Origin: Bradyrhizobium sp. CSS354
GTDB taxonomy: Bacteria; Pseudomonadota; Alphaproteobacteria; Rhizobiales; Xanthobacteraceae
Direction: 5' to 3'
DNA length: 64,000 bases
Assembly (NCBI RefSeq): GCF_029051725.1
Contig: NZ_JAACFU010000010.1
Coordinates: 124,001 to 188,000 of the forward strand
Under the pieces are notes generated by a model. It was given only the letters and a program-made list of their open reading frames with translations. It was not told where the DNA came from and did not search any database. Positions 26,453 to 34,644 of this stretch are shown piece by piece. The translations under genes and the position numbers were made by a program. Numbering within the stretch: the stretch's first letter is position 1; every line of letters begins with the position of its first letter.

Positions 26453-26488
26453 AAAACAAAAGAGCCCCGGGCTTCATGCCGGGGCTCT
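26453..26488 (-). terminator. Intrinsic terminator of parE
   Basis: Arms AGAGCCCCGG (26461-26470) and CCGGGGCTCT (26479-26488). On the minus strand the hairpin is followed by TTTTGTTTTGG. It lies 33 nt past the parE stop codon. Confidence 0.88.
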
Positions 26489-26520
26489 GGATGGGATACG
26501 ACCGGGCAGCGCCTGCGGGA

Positions 26521-28563
26521 TCAGACGTCCAGCAGGTCGTCATTGGCGAATTCGGCCTTGTCCGAGATGAACGCGAAGCGCGCTTCGGCCTTGGTGCCCA
26601 TCAGGCGCTCCACCGAATCCGCCGTGGTGTCGCGGTCGTCGGCAAGCAGAACCACTTTCAGCATGGTCCGCTTGGCCGGATCCATGGTGGTTTCCTTGAG
26701 CTGCGCCGGCATCATTTCACCGAGGCCTTTGAAGCGATTGACCTCGACCTTGGCGTTGGCGTTGAACTCGCTCTTGATCAGCGCTGCCTTGTGCGCGTCA
26801 TCGCGGGCGTAGACCGACTTCGTGCCGTTGGTCAGCTTGTAGAGCGGCGGCACAGCGAGGAAGAGGTGGCCTTCGTCGATCAGCCGCGGCATCTGCCGGT
26901 AGAAGAAGGTGATCAGCAGCGAAGCGATGTGGGCACCGTCGACATCGGCGTCGGTCATGATGATGATGCGCTGATAGCGCAGATCCTCTTCGCGATACTG
27001 CGCGAGCATCCCGCAGCCGATCGCCTGCACGAGGTCGGCGAGCTGCGTGTTCGCCGTCAGCTTGTCCTTGCCGGCGGAGGCGACGTTGAGGATCTTGCCG
27101 CGCAGCGGCAGCACCGCCTGGGTCTTGCGGTCGCGCGCCTGCTTGGCGCTGCCGCCGGCCGAGTCTCCCTCGACGATGAAGAGTTCCGAGCCGTCCAGAC
27201 CGGCATCGCTGCAATCGGCGAGCTTGCCCGGGAGACGCAGCTTCTTGCCGGCGGTCTTGCGCGCGGTCTCCTTCTCTTGCCGGCGGCGCAGCCGCTCCTC
27301 GGCGCGGTCGACCACGAAGTCGAGCAGCCTGTTGGCCTGGTTCGGATTGCCCGACAGCCAATGGTCGAACGGATCCTTCATCGCCTGTTCGACGATGCGC
27401 TGCGCTTCGGCGGTGGCGAGACGGTCCTTGGTCTGGCCCTGGAATTCTGGCTCGCGCACGAACACCGAGAGCATCACGGCTGCACCCACCATCACGTCTT
27501 CGGACGTAATGGACGACGCGCGCTTGCCCTGGCCGACGCGTTCGGCGTGGTCCTTGAGGCCGCGCAGCAGCGCGCTGCGCAGGCCGGATTCGTGCGTGCC
27601 GCCGTCGGGCGTCGGCACGGTGTTGGTGTAGGAAGACAGAAAACCGTCGGCATCCGCGGTCCAGGCGACGGCCCATTCGCAGGCGCCATGCGCGCCGTTG
27701 CGGCCCGATTTGCCGGAGAAGATGTCGGGATGCACCAGCGTGTCGGCATGGATCGCCGCCGCCAGATAATCCTTGAGGCCACCGGGAAAGTGGAACGTCG
27801 CTTCCGCCGGCACGTCGTCGACGCCCTTGAGCAGTTCGGGCGCGCAATTCCAGCGGATCTCGACACCGCCGAACAGATACGCCTTCGAACGCGTCATCTT
27901 GAACAGGCGCTGCGGCTTGAACGCGGCCTTCGCACCGAAGATGTCGGTGTCCGGCTTGAAGCGCACGCGGGTTCCGCGGCGGTTGTTGATCTTGCCGAGA
28001 TCCTCGAGCTTCCCCTTCGGGTGCCCGCGCTCGAACGTCATGCGATAGAGTTTCTGGCTGCGCGCGACTTCGACCTCGAGCAGCGAGGAGAGGGCGTTCA
28101 CCACGGAAATGCCGACGCCGTGCAGGCCGCCCGAGGTCTCGTAGACCTTGGAGTCGAACTTGCCGCCCGAGTGCAGCGTGCACATGATGACTTCGAGCGC
28201 CGACTTCTTCGGGAATTTTGGATGCGGATCGATCGGGATGCCGCGGCCGTTGTCCGTGACGGTCAAAAAGCCGTCCGCGCTCAACTCGACTCCGATGAAG
28301 GTCGCGTGCCCCGCCAGCGCCTCGTCCATCGAGTTGTCGATGACTTCGGCGAAGAGGTGATGCAGCGCCTTCTCGTCGGTGCCGCCGATATACATGCCGG
28401 GCCGGCGGCGCACCGGTTCCAGGCCTTCGAGCACCTCGATGTCGGCCGCGGTGTAGTCGGCCTCGGCGCCGCTCGCGCGCGGGGCCGCCTTGGCGGGACG
28501 AGGCTTCGGCTCATCACCACCGAAAAAGTCGTCTTTTGCTTTTGGTTTCAACTGCTTGGACAT
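26521..28563 (-). CDS. parE: DNA topoisomerase IV subunit B
   Basis: 680 residues. ParE supplies the ATPase half of topoisomerase IV, which unlinks daughter chromosomes. The GHKL ATPase domain has VIDNSMDEAL, VTDNGRGIPID and SGGLHGVGISVVNALS. The transducer domain follows, and the TOPRIM part has FIVEGDSAGGSAKQARDRK, PLRGKILNV and MTDADVDGAHI. The length and the N-terminal 45-residue basic, Pro-rich extension fit alphaproteobacterial ParE rather than GyrB. It stands alone with its own terminator. Confidence 0.95.
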   Translation of the reverse strand: MSKQLKPKAKDDFFGGDEPKPRPAKAAPRASGAEADYTAADIEVLEGLEPVRRRPGMYIGGTDEKALHHLFAEVIDNSMDEALAGHATFIGVELSADGFLTVTDNGRGIPIDPHPKFPKKSALEVIMCTLHSGGKFDSKVYETSGGLHGVGISVVNALSSLLEVEVARSQKLYRMTFERGHPKGKLEDLGKINNRRGTRVRFKPDTDIFGAKAAFKPQRLFKMTRSKAYLFGGVEIRWNCAPELLKGVDDVPAEATFHFPGGLKDYLAAAIHADTLVHPDIFSGKSGRNGAHGACEWAVAWTADADGFLSSYTNTVPTPDGGTHESGLRSALLRGLKDHAERVGQGKRASSITSEDVMVGAAVMLSVFVREPEFQGQTKDRLATAEAQRIVEQAMKDPFDHWLSGNPNQANRLLDFVVDRAEERLRRRQEKETARKTAGKKLRLPGKLADCSDAGLDGSELFIVEGDSAGGSAKQARDRKTQAVLPLRGKILNVASAGKDKLTANTQLADLVQAIGCGMLAQYREEDLRYQRIIIMTDADVDGAHIASLLITFFYRQMPRLIDEGHLFLAVPPLYKLTNGTKSVYARDDAHKAALIKSEFNANAKVEVNRFKGLGEMMPAQLKETTMDPAKRTMLKVVLLADDRDTTADSVERLMGTKAEARFAFISDKAEFANDDLLDV

Positions 28564-28835
28564 ATATCTTTATGCGTTTTGAGGGCCGCATGAGCGGCGA
28601 ATCGGTTGGGCCGACTATGCCACTTCTGACTTGGAAAGGTTATCGCAGGGCGGGCCGGGCGGTGTGGTTGGGAGCCAATCCCGGCGATTTTACGCCGCAG
28701 CCCCATCAATTCCCGGCAATTTGACGGTCCGGTCCGGTCTGGACCGGACTTTGTGACTTGATGTCACACAAGTCCTTGGCTTACCAGTCCTTTTCATCGA
28801 GCAGCACCTTCGGGCAGGCGGAAAGGCAATTTTGA

Positions 28836-29366
28836 ATGGAGCAGTTTGCGCACGCGCTTGCCGATTTCGTGCGCGCGCATCAGACGTGGGCAGCTCCCAT
28901 CGTGTTCGTGCTCGCCTTCGGGGAGTCGCTCGCCTTCATCTCGCTGCTGATTCCGGCCTGGGGCGCGTTGGTCGCTATCGGCGCGCTGATCGGCGCGAGT
29001 GGCATCAGCTTCTATCCTGTCTGGATCGCCGGCGGCATCGGCGCGGCGCTGGGCGACTGGGTCTCCTACTGGTTCGGCTATCGCTACAAGGAGAAGGTTG
29101 CCCAGATGTGGCCGCTCTCGCGCTATCCGGAACTCCTGCCCAGGGGCGAGGCCTTCGTGCGCAGCTGGGGCGTGCCGAGCATCTTCATCGGCCGCTTCTT
29201 CGGCCCCTTGCGCGCCTCCGTGCCGCTTGCAGCCGGCATTTTCGAGATGCCCTATTGGAGCTTCCAGGCCGCCAATTTCGTCTCGGCGCTGATCTGGTCG
29301 GCGGCGCTCCTGCTGTTCGGCGACGTGATCGCGAAGTTCATGGAATGGATCTGGCGCGTGGTGTGA
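28836..29366 (+). CDS. DedA family membrane protein
   Basis: 176 residues with about four or five hydrophobic segments. The family signature is visible as FGESLAFISLLIPAWGALV, then GAALGDWVSYWFGY and FIGRFFGPLRASVPLAAGIFEMP with the conserved F-GRF-GP-R loop. DedA/VTT proteins are thought to move lipids across the inner membrane. The 272 nt upstream hold its promoter and no gene. GGAAAGG precedes the ATG. Confidence 0.9.
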   Translation: MEQFAHALADFVRAHQTWAAPIVFVLAFGESLAFISLLIPAWGALVAIGALIGASGISFYPVWIAGGIGAALGDWVSYWFGYRYKEKVAQMWPLSRYPELLPRGEAFVRSWGVPSIFIGRFFGPLRASVPLAAGIFEMPYWSFQAANFVSALIWSAALLLFGDVIAKFMEWIWRVV

Positions 29367-29591
29367 CGTGCGAACCTTGACGCCAACCGCAACTGGCCCT
29401 ATAGCCCCGCGCCATGATCAACGCCGCGACCATTTTGTTCGCCCGTCGCCGCCGCCGCTCTTTAGCGGTTTGGGCGGTCGATCGCGTTTGAGATCATCGT
29501 CTTTGCCGCTGGATCCGATCCGCGGCATTCTCTCTCCTGTCAGCGCGATCTGATCCGGCGGCCCCCCGAAAGAGGCCAGCAGGAGACCAGG

Positions 29592-30260
29592 ATGTACACG
29601 CCACCCTTTTTCAAGCAGGACCGCGCCGCGAGCCTGAAATTCGCCGACACGCGCGGCTTCGGCACCATCTGCGCCTTCGACGGCCGTAAACCGGTCGCCT
29701 CGCCGCTGCCGTTCTATTTGACCTATGCCGCCGATGGCACGCCGCAGGCCGCCTTTCACGTCGCCCGTCACAATCCGCTGCTAAAGCTGGCGGACGAGAC
29801 GACCTGCTGGCTGCTCGCTGTCAACGGCCCCGATGCCTATGTGTCGCCGGACTGGTACGTCTCGCCGGATCAGGTGCCGACCTGGCTTTACCAGTCGGTG
29901 CATCTGAGCGGGACGGTGAGGCTCCTGTCGGATGACGAGCTGGCGGTGCAGATCGACACGCTCAGCGACAAGTTCGAGAACTGGCTGTTGCCGAAGAAGC
30001 CGTGGACCTCGGGCAAAATGACGGCGGGGCGGCTCGAGGGGCTGAAGAAGGGGATCGTAGGTCTGGTCATGACGGTTGAGGAGGTCGAAGGCAGCTTCAA
30101 GCTCAACCAGCACAAGTCCGATGCCGACTATACGGCCATCGCCAACGCGCTTGGCGCGCAAGCCCACGCCGACGCCAGGGAGATCGCGCAACTGATGCAG
30201 GACGTGAGGCCGGAGGCCTTCGCATCCGAAACCAACATGCTCGAAAGGAGCGCGCCATGA
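29592..30260 (+). CDS. FMN-binding negative transcriptional regulator, PaiB family
   Basis: 222 residues. It opens MYTPPFFKQDRAASLKFADT, has the flavin-fold strand LPFYLTYAADGTPQAAFHVARHNP, VNGPDAYVSPDWY and the C-terminal MTAGRLEGLKKGIVGLVM. PaiB proteins have a split-barrel FMN-binding fold and were first described as regulators in Bacillus; direct DNA binding in Proteobacteria is uncertain. The ATG follows AGGAGACCAGG. The stop overlaps the start of the next gene by 4 nt (ATGA), coupling it to an argC-type gene. Confidence 0.88.
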   Translation: MYTPPFFKQDRAASLKFADTRGFGTICAFDGRKPVASPLPFYLTYAADGTPQAAFHVARHNPLLKLADETTCWLLAVNGPDAYVSPDWYVSPDQVPTWLYQSVHLSGTVRLLSDDELAVQIDTLSDKFENWLLPKKPWTSGKMTAGRLEGLKKGIVGLVMTVEEVEGSFKLNQHKSDADYTAIANALGAQAHADAREIAQLMQDVRPEAFASETNMLERSAP

Positions 30261-31240
30261 GTCTCGTTGACACCAAAAATGCCCCCAAGACCGGCGCTGC
30301 GACAAAGCCCGCGACCGTCTTCGTCGACGGTGGCTCCGGCACCACCGGCCTCGGCATCAACGAGCGGCTGAAGCTGCAGAGCGACGTTGTCGTGAAGACG
30401 ATTGCCGACGACAAGCGCAAGGATCCCGCGGCCAAGAAGGCGCTGATGGAGGAGGTTGATCTCGTCATCCTCTGTCTGCCGGACGACGCCGCGAGGGAAA
30501 CGGTTGCGCTCATCGACAGCATGGGGCCGTCGGGCCCGAAGGTGCTGGACGCCTCGACCGCGTACCGGGTCGCGCCCGACTGGGCCTATGGCTTTCCGGA
30601 ACTGACGCCGGATCAGGCTGGCAAGATCAGGGCTGCGAAGAAGGTCTCCAATCCCGGCTGTTATCCGACCGGCGCGATCGCGCTGCTGCGACCGATCGTC
30701 GATGCCGGCCTGCTGCCTGCGGACTATCCCGCCACCGTCAATGCGGTGAGCGGCTATTCCGGCGGCGGCAAGTCGATGATCGCGAGCTTCGAGGAGGGCA
30801 GTGCGCCGTCCTTCGAGCTCTACGGTCTCGGATTCGAGCACAAACATCTGCCCGAGATGCAGCTCTATTCGAACTTGACGCGGCGGCCGATCTTCATCCC
30901 GTCGGTCGGCAATTACCGGCAGGGTATGCTGGTGTCGGTGCCGCTCCAGCTCGACACGCTGCCCGGCAAGCCCAGCGGCGCCGATCTCCAGGCCGCATTG
31001 GCAAAGCGTTACGCCGGCTCGAAATACGTCTCGGTGATGCCGCTGCAGAACGAGGCGACCAAGGGCGGCAAGCTCGAGCCGGAAGCGCTCAACGAGACCA
31101 ACATGCTCGAGCTCTACGTCTTCGCCAGCGACAAATACCACCAGGCGGTGCTGGTCGCGCGGCTCGACAATCTCGGCAAGGGCGCCTCCGGCGCGGCCGT
31201 GCAGAACATGCGGCTGATGCTGGGCCTTGCCGACGAGTAG
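30257..31240 (+). CDS. argC: N-acetyl-gamma-glutamyl-phosphate reductase, type 2 (short form)
   Basis: 327 residues. ArgC reduces N-acetylglutamyl phosphate to the semialdehyde in arginine synthesis. After a 15-residue extension the cofactor loop reads FVDGGSGTTGLGIN; the catalytic cysteine lies in SNPGCYPTGAIALL and the histidine region in FEHKHLPEMQ. The short spacing between cofactor loop and cysteine (about 115 residues) marks the type 2 form. It overlaps paiB by 4 nt, and a second, type 1 argC follows 99 nt later. Confidence 0.9.
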   Translation: MSLVDTKNAPKTGAATKPATVFVDGGSGTTGLGINERLKLQSDVVVKTIADDKRKDPAAKKALMEEVDLVILCLPDDAARETVALIDSMGPSGPKVLDASTAYRVAPDWAYGFPELTPDQAGKIRAAKKVSNPGCYPTGAIALLRPIVDAGLLPADYPATVNAVSGYSGGGKSMIASFEEGSAPSFELYGLGFEHKHLPEMQLYSNLTRRPIFIPSVGNYRQGMLVSVPLQLDTLPGKPSGADLQAALAKRYAGSKYVSVMPLQNEATKGGKLEPEALNETNMLELYVFASDKYHQAVLVARLDNLGKGASGAAVQNMRLMLGLADE

Positions 31241-31339
31241 CCGATCGAGCGTTGCCGCGAGACCGGTCCGGTGGACGAAGCGACCCGGCAACCTTCTACC
31301 CCGCCAAGACGATCCAGCGACGCCTGAAAGGAACGCGTG

Positions 31340-32386
31340 ATGAGTTCGAAGAGGATCGGCATTTTGGGCGCATCCGGCTACACCGGGGCCGATGCGGTGC
31401 GCCTGCTGGCGCGGCATCCGAATGCGGAAATCACCGCACTCACCGCCAACACGCATGCCGGCAAGGCCATGAGCGAGGTGTTTCCGCATTTCTTCATGCT
31501 GGATTTGCCCAAACTCGTGGAATGGGAAAAGGTCGACTGGACCCAACTCGATGCGGTGTTCTGCGGATTGCCGCACGGCACCACGCAGCAGATCATCGCG
31601 GCCGTGCTGAAGGCCAACCCGAAGATCAAGGTCCTCGACATGTCCGCCGATTTCCGGCTGCGCGACAAGGAAACCTACGCGCAGTGGTACGGCCACGAAC
31701 ATCAGGCGCTCGAGTTGCAGGGCGAAGCCGTCTACGGTCTGACCGAATTCTACCGGGAGAAGATTACCGCGGCGCGGCTGGTCGCCTGTCCCGGCTGCTA
31801 TCCGACGGCAGCGCTGTTGGCGCTGGTGCCGCTGGCGAAAGCAAAACTGATCGACGTCGATGACATCGTGATCGACGCCAAGTCAGGCGTTACCGGCGCC
31901 GGACGTGGCCTGAAGCAGAACACGCTGTTCAGCGAGGCGGGCGAGGGGATTTCGCCGTATTCGGTCGGCACGCACCGGCATGCGCCGGAGATCGAGCAGG
32001 AGATCGGCGTCGCCGCCGGTTCCGCGGTGACGATCAATTTCACGCCGCATCTCATACCGATGTCGCGGGGCGAACTCTGCACGTCCTACGTCAAGCTCAA
32101 CGGCGCGACGCCGGACGATTTGCGGGCCGCCCTCGAGAAAGCCTACGCGAACGAGCCGTTCGTGCATGTCGTCAAGAAGGGCGTGCTGCCGCAGACCCAG
32201 AACGTACGCGGCTCGAACTATGTGCAGATCGGCGTCATCGCCGACCGGATCAAGAACCGCGCCATTGTGATTTCGGTACTCGATAATCTGGTGAAGGGCT
32301 CGGCCGGTCAGGCGATCCAGAACATGAACCTGATGTTCGGATTCGCCGAGACCACTGGACTGGAGCAGATCGCGCTGTTTCCCTGA
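31340..32386 (+). CDS. argC: N-acetyl-gamma-glutamyl-phosphate reductase, type 1 (long form)
   Basis: 348 residues. The cofactor loop is ILGASGYTGADAVRLL, the catalytic cysteine lies in ACPGCYPTAALLALVP, followed by DAKSGVTGAGRGLKQNTLF and the histidine region GTHRHAPEIEQEIG. This is the long (type 1) form of the same enzyme that precedes it. AAGGA stands 7-8 nt before the ATG at 31340; an in-frame GTG lies one codon earlier. Both copies keep their catalytic residues, so two active reductases in tandem are likely. Confidence 0.93.
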   Translation: MSSKRIGILGASGYTGADAVRLLARHPNAEITALTANTHAGKAMSEVFPHFFMLDLPKLVEWEKVDWTQLDAVFCGLPHGTTQQIIAAVLKANPKIKVLDMSADFRLRDKETYAQWYGHEHQALELQGEAVYGLTEFYREKITAARLVACPGCYPTAALLALVPLAKAKLIDVDDIVIDAKSGVTGAGRGLKQNTLFSEAGEGISPYSVGTHRHAPEIEQEIGVAAGSAVTINFTPHLIPMSRGELCTSYVKLNGATPDDLRAALEKAYANEPFVHVVKKGVLPQTQNVRGSNYVQIGVIADRIKNRAIVISVLDNLVKGSAGQAIQNMNLMFGFAETTGLEQIALFP

Positions 32387-32400
32387 TCGGAGTGGTCGCC

Positions 32401-32988
32401 GTGGACGAAGGGACTCTGCAATTCTATCGGAGCAACGCTCGGTCCTATGCGGACTGGGCAAAGGCGCCCTCGACGCGGCTGCGAGGCTTTCTCGCCCTGC
32501 TGCCGTCCGGCGGCTCGATCCTCGAGCTCGGCTGTGGTGCCGGCAATCATTCGGCGGTGATGCTGGCCGAAGGTTTTTCGGTGCGCGCCACCGACGGCTC
32601 GCCTGAAATGGCCGAGATCGCGTCGCAGCGGCTCGGTCATGCCGTGGAGGCGATGCGGTTCGACCAGCTTGACGCGCACGAGGCCTATGACGGCGTCTGG
32701 GCCAGTGCCTGTCTCCTGCACGTGCCGCGCGACGAACTCGCCGGCATCCTGGCGCGGATTCATCGCGCACTCAGGCCTTCAGGCGTGTTCTATGCCAGCT
32801 ACAAGATGGGCGAGGGCGAGGGCCGGGACAGTCTCTGGCGCTATTACAATTATGCGTCGCCAGAATGGCTCGAGGCGACCTACGCCAGCGCAGGTCCATG
32901 GATTACGCTGTCCTCGGACAGGAACGTGATCCAGAGCTTTGACGAGACGCCGGCGAACATGCTGCATCTCGTCGTTCGCAAAGCCTGA
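32401..32988 (+). CDS. Class I SAM-dependent methyltransferase
   Basis: 195 residues. Motif I is ILELGCGAGNHSAVML, motif II region ATDGSPEMAEIA, and motif IV region DGVWASACLLHVPRDELAGIL. This is the common Methyltransf_11/25 pattern; the substrate is unknown. The GTG at 32401 is preferred because CGGAG lies about 10 nt upstream. It begins 15 nt after argC, so it may be co-transcribed. Confidence 0.85.
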   Translation: MDEGTLQFYRSNARSYADWAKAPSTRLRGFLALLPSGGSILELGCGAGNHSAVMLAEGFSVRATDGSPEMAEIASQRLGHAVEAMRFDQLDAHEAYDGVWASACLLHVPRDELAGILARIHRALRPSGVFYASYKMGEGEGRDSLWRYYNYASPEWLEATYASAGPWITLSSDRNVIQSFDETPANMLHLVVRKA

Positions 32989-33010
32989 TTTCGGGCTACA
33001 AGGCCTGATC

Positions 33011-33073
33011 TCAAGCCACCTCGAAGATCGCGACGGCCAGCACGGCCTGCGCGATAAAGCCGACGGTGAAGGC
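33011..33073 (-). pseudogene. Remnant of the 3' end of a MAPEG gene
   Basis: This 63-bp stretch matches 34181-34243, the end of the intact MAPEG gene, at 59 of 63 positions and in the same orientation. Translated on the minus strand it gives AFTVGFIAQAVLAVAIFEVA and a stop; the intact gene ends AFTVGFIAQAVLAVAIFKVV. Two of the four differences are silent, so the copy derives from a coding sequence. Nothing of the rest of the gene is present; the match stops at 33073. Confidence 0.75.
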
Positions 33074-33095
33074 GTAGGAGCAACATTCGCTGCTC

Positions 33096-33216
33096 GTCAT
33101 GGCCGGGCTTGTCCCGGCCATCCACGTCGCCGCAGTCGAGGAAGACTGTGGATGCCCGAGCTTTCGCCTGGCCGAAGCGACTTCAGCCGCATAGGCGGGA
33201 CCAGCCCGGGCATGAC
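33096..33216. repeat. Palindromic intergenic repeat
   Basis: The outer arms GTCATGGCCGGGCT (left) and AGCCCGGGCATGAC (right) pair with one mismatch across about 120 nt, and shorter inner repeats (GGCCGGGCTTGTCCCGGCC at the left tip) form a local hairpin. Elements of this type lie between genes throughout Bradyrhizobium genomes. This one separates the MAPEG remnant from the third barrel protein gene. Confidence 0.7.
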
Positions 33217-33232
33217 GGCTGCGAGGGCTTTC

Positions 33233-34000
33233 TCAGTACTTCGCGATGATCGGGCCGCCGAATTTGTAGTTGATGCGCGCGGTGATCAAATCGACGTCCT
33301 GGCCGATGCGGTCGGTGCGTGAGAACGTGCCGACCGGCGCCAGCGCGCCGTTGGAGGTCAGCGTGACGTCGTGGCGGCCCATGAACAGATGGTCGTATTC
33401 GAGGCCGACCGACCAGTTCGGGGCGAAGCCGTATTCGATGCCGACGCCGACCGTGCCGCCCCAGCGGGTGTCGTCGGCACCGTCGAACTCGGCTCCGGCC
33501 AGACCGCCCGTTCCGATGCCGCGGTAGCGGTTGCGGGTGACGGCGGCGCCGCCCTTCACATAAAGCAGTGCGTTATTCCAGGCATAGCCGACCTGGCCGG
33601 TGAACAGGCCGAAAGCATCGACACGGGTGCGGTTCGCGACGCCGGCCACGGTGCTGGCGCTCCGGCCGGAGAGATCCGCCCAATCGCCCTGCGCTTCGAG
33701 GCCGAACACGAAGGCGCTGCTCTGCCAGCGATAGCCGATCTGGCCGCCGGCGACGGCGCCCGTCGCGTCATGGCAGCCTTCCGCAACGCCGGGCGCGAAA
33801 CCAACCGTCTGGTCCCAGCAATTGCGCGACGAGCCATAGCCGCCGTTGGCGCCAATGTAGAAGCCGCTCCAATCATAGATCGCCGCGATCATCGGCGGCG
33901 CCTTGGTGTAGGGACGTGCGGCGAGATCGGCGGCACTGGCCTGGGTCGTGACGGCTGCGAGCGAGAGGCCGGCGAGCGCGGATGCAATCTTCCAATTCAT
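33233..34000 (-). CDS. Outer-membrane beta-barrel protein (Omp25/Omp31-like)
   Basis: 255 residues. The signal peptide MNWKIASALAGLSLAAVT ends at QASAADLAARPYTKAP. Barrel strands begin at YDWSGFYIGANGGYG and end ARINYKFGGPIIAKY. Two cysteines in the first loop region (SSRNCWDQ and EGCHDA) may form a disulfide; the paralogues in this window lack them. The gene lies between two copies of the MAPEG 3' end. Confidence 0.87.
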   Translation of the reverse strand: MNWKIASALAGLSLAAVTTQASAADLAARPYTKAPPMIAAIYDWSGFYIGANGGYGSSRNCWDQTVGFAPGVAEGCHDATGAVAGGQIGYRWQSSAFVFGLEAQGDWADLSGRSASTVAGVANRTRVDAFGLFTGQVGYAWNNALLYVKGGAAVTRNRYRGIGTGGLAGAEFDGADDTRWGGTVGVGIEYGFAPNWSVGLEYDHLFMGRHDVTLTSNGALAPVGTFSRTDRIGQDVDLITARINYKFGGPIIAKY

Positions 34001-34180
34001 GTCTGCCCCGAATCATCAATGAGATGGCCAAATATACCTGTGGATTGGCGATCCTTCGTCTCTCCCACGGATGGCATCCCTGTTTTTGTCGCACTGTCAT
34101 CCTTTGGCAACACCAGCAGCCGGGCAGGCTTTCGAGGATTTCACCCCTTTGTTGCAGGCGCTAAGCCATCGGAGATGCGA

Positions 34181-34579
34181 TCAAACCACCTTGAAGATCG
34201 CGACGGCTAGCACGGCCTGCGCGATGAAGCCGACGGTGAAGGCCAGCGTGCGGAACACCGGGATCCCGAGCGCATAGACGATCAGATGCGCGACGCGCGA
34301 CCAGAAATAGACGGCGCAGGCAAGCACCGTCCATGTCGAGGAATAGTCGATCGCGTTCAGGATCAGCACCAGCGGCGCGAACAGCACGAGGTTCTCGACG
34401 GCGTTGTCATGCGCGAACATCAGGCGGTTTGCCCATTCCGACTGCGGCTTGTCGGCGCGCGAGGGATTGGCCATCGCGCCACCGAGACCGCGAATCTGGC
34501 AGCGGTTGATGGTGTAGGGAATCCAGAGGATTCCGGTCAGGACCACCGTCAGTGTCAGCCAGAACAATTCACGCGTCAT
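34181..34579 (-). CDS. MAPEG family membrane protein
   Basis: 132 residues with about four hydrophobic segments. It has INRCQIRGLGGAMANPS, then the family pattern RLMFAHDNAVENLVLFAPLVL and VYFWSRVAHLIVYALGIPVFRTLAF. MAPEG proteins of eukaryotes act in glutathione and eicosanoid metabolism; bacterial ones are mostly uncharacterised. Its last 63 bp are repeated at 33011-33073. It follows phaC on the same strand after 65 nt. Confidence 0.88.
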   Translation of the reverse strand: MTRELFWLTLTVVLTGILWIPYTINRCQIRGLGGAMANPSRADKPQSEWANRLMFAHDNAVENLVLFAPLVLILNAIDYSSTWTVLACAVYFWSRVAHLIVYALGIPVFRTLAFTVGFIAQAVLAVAIFKVV

Positions 34580-34644
34580 AACCCGGTCCCCTCATCAATT
34601 TCTGCCGCAGGCGCGGAGCTTATACGAAAGCGCGGAAGATTCTG

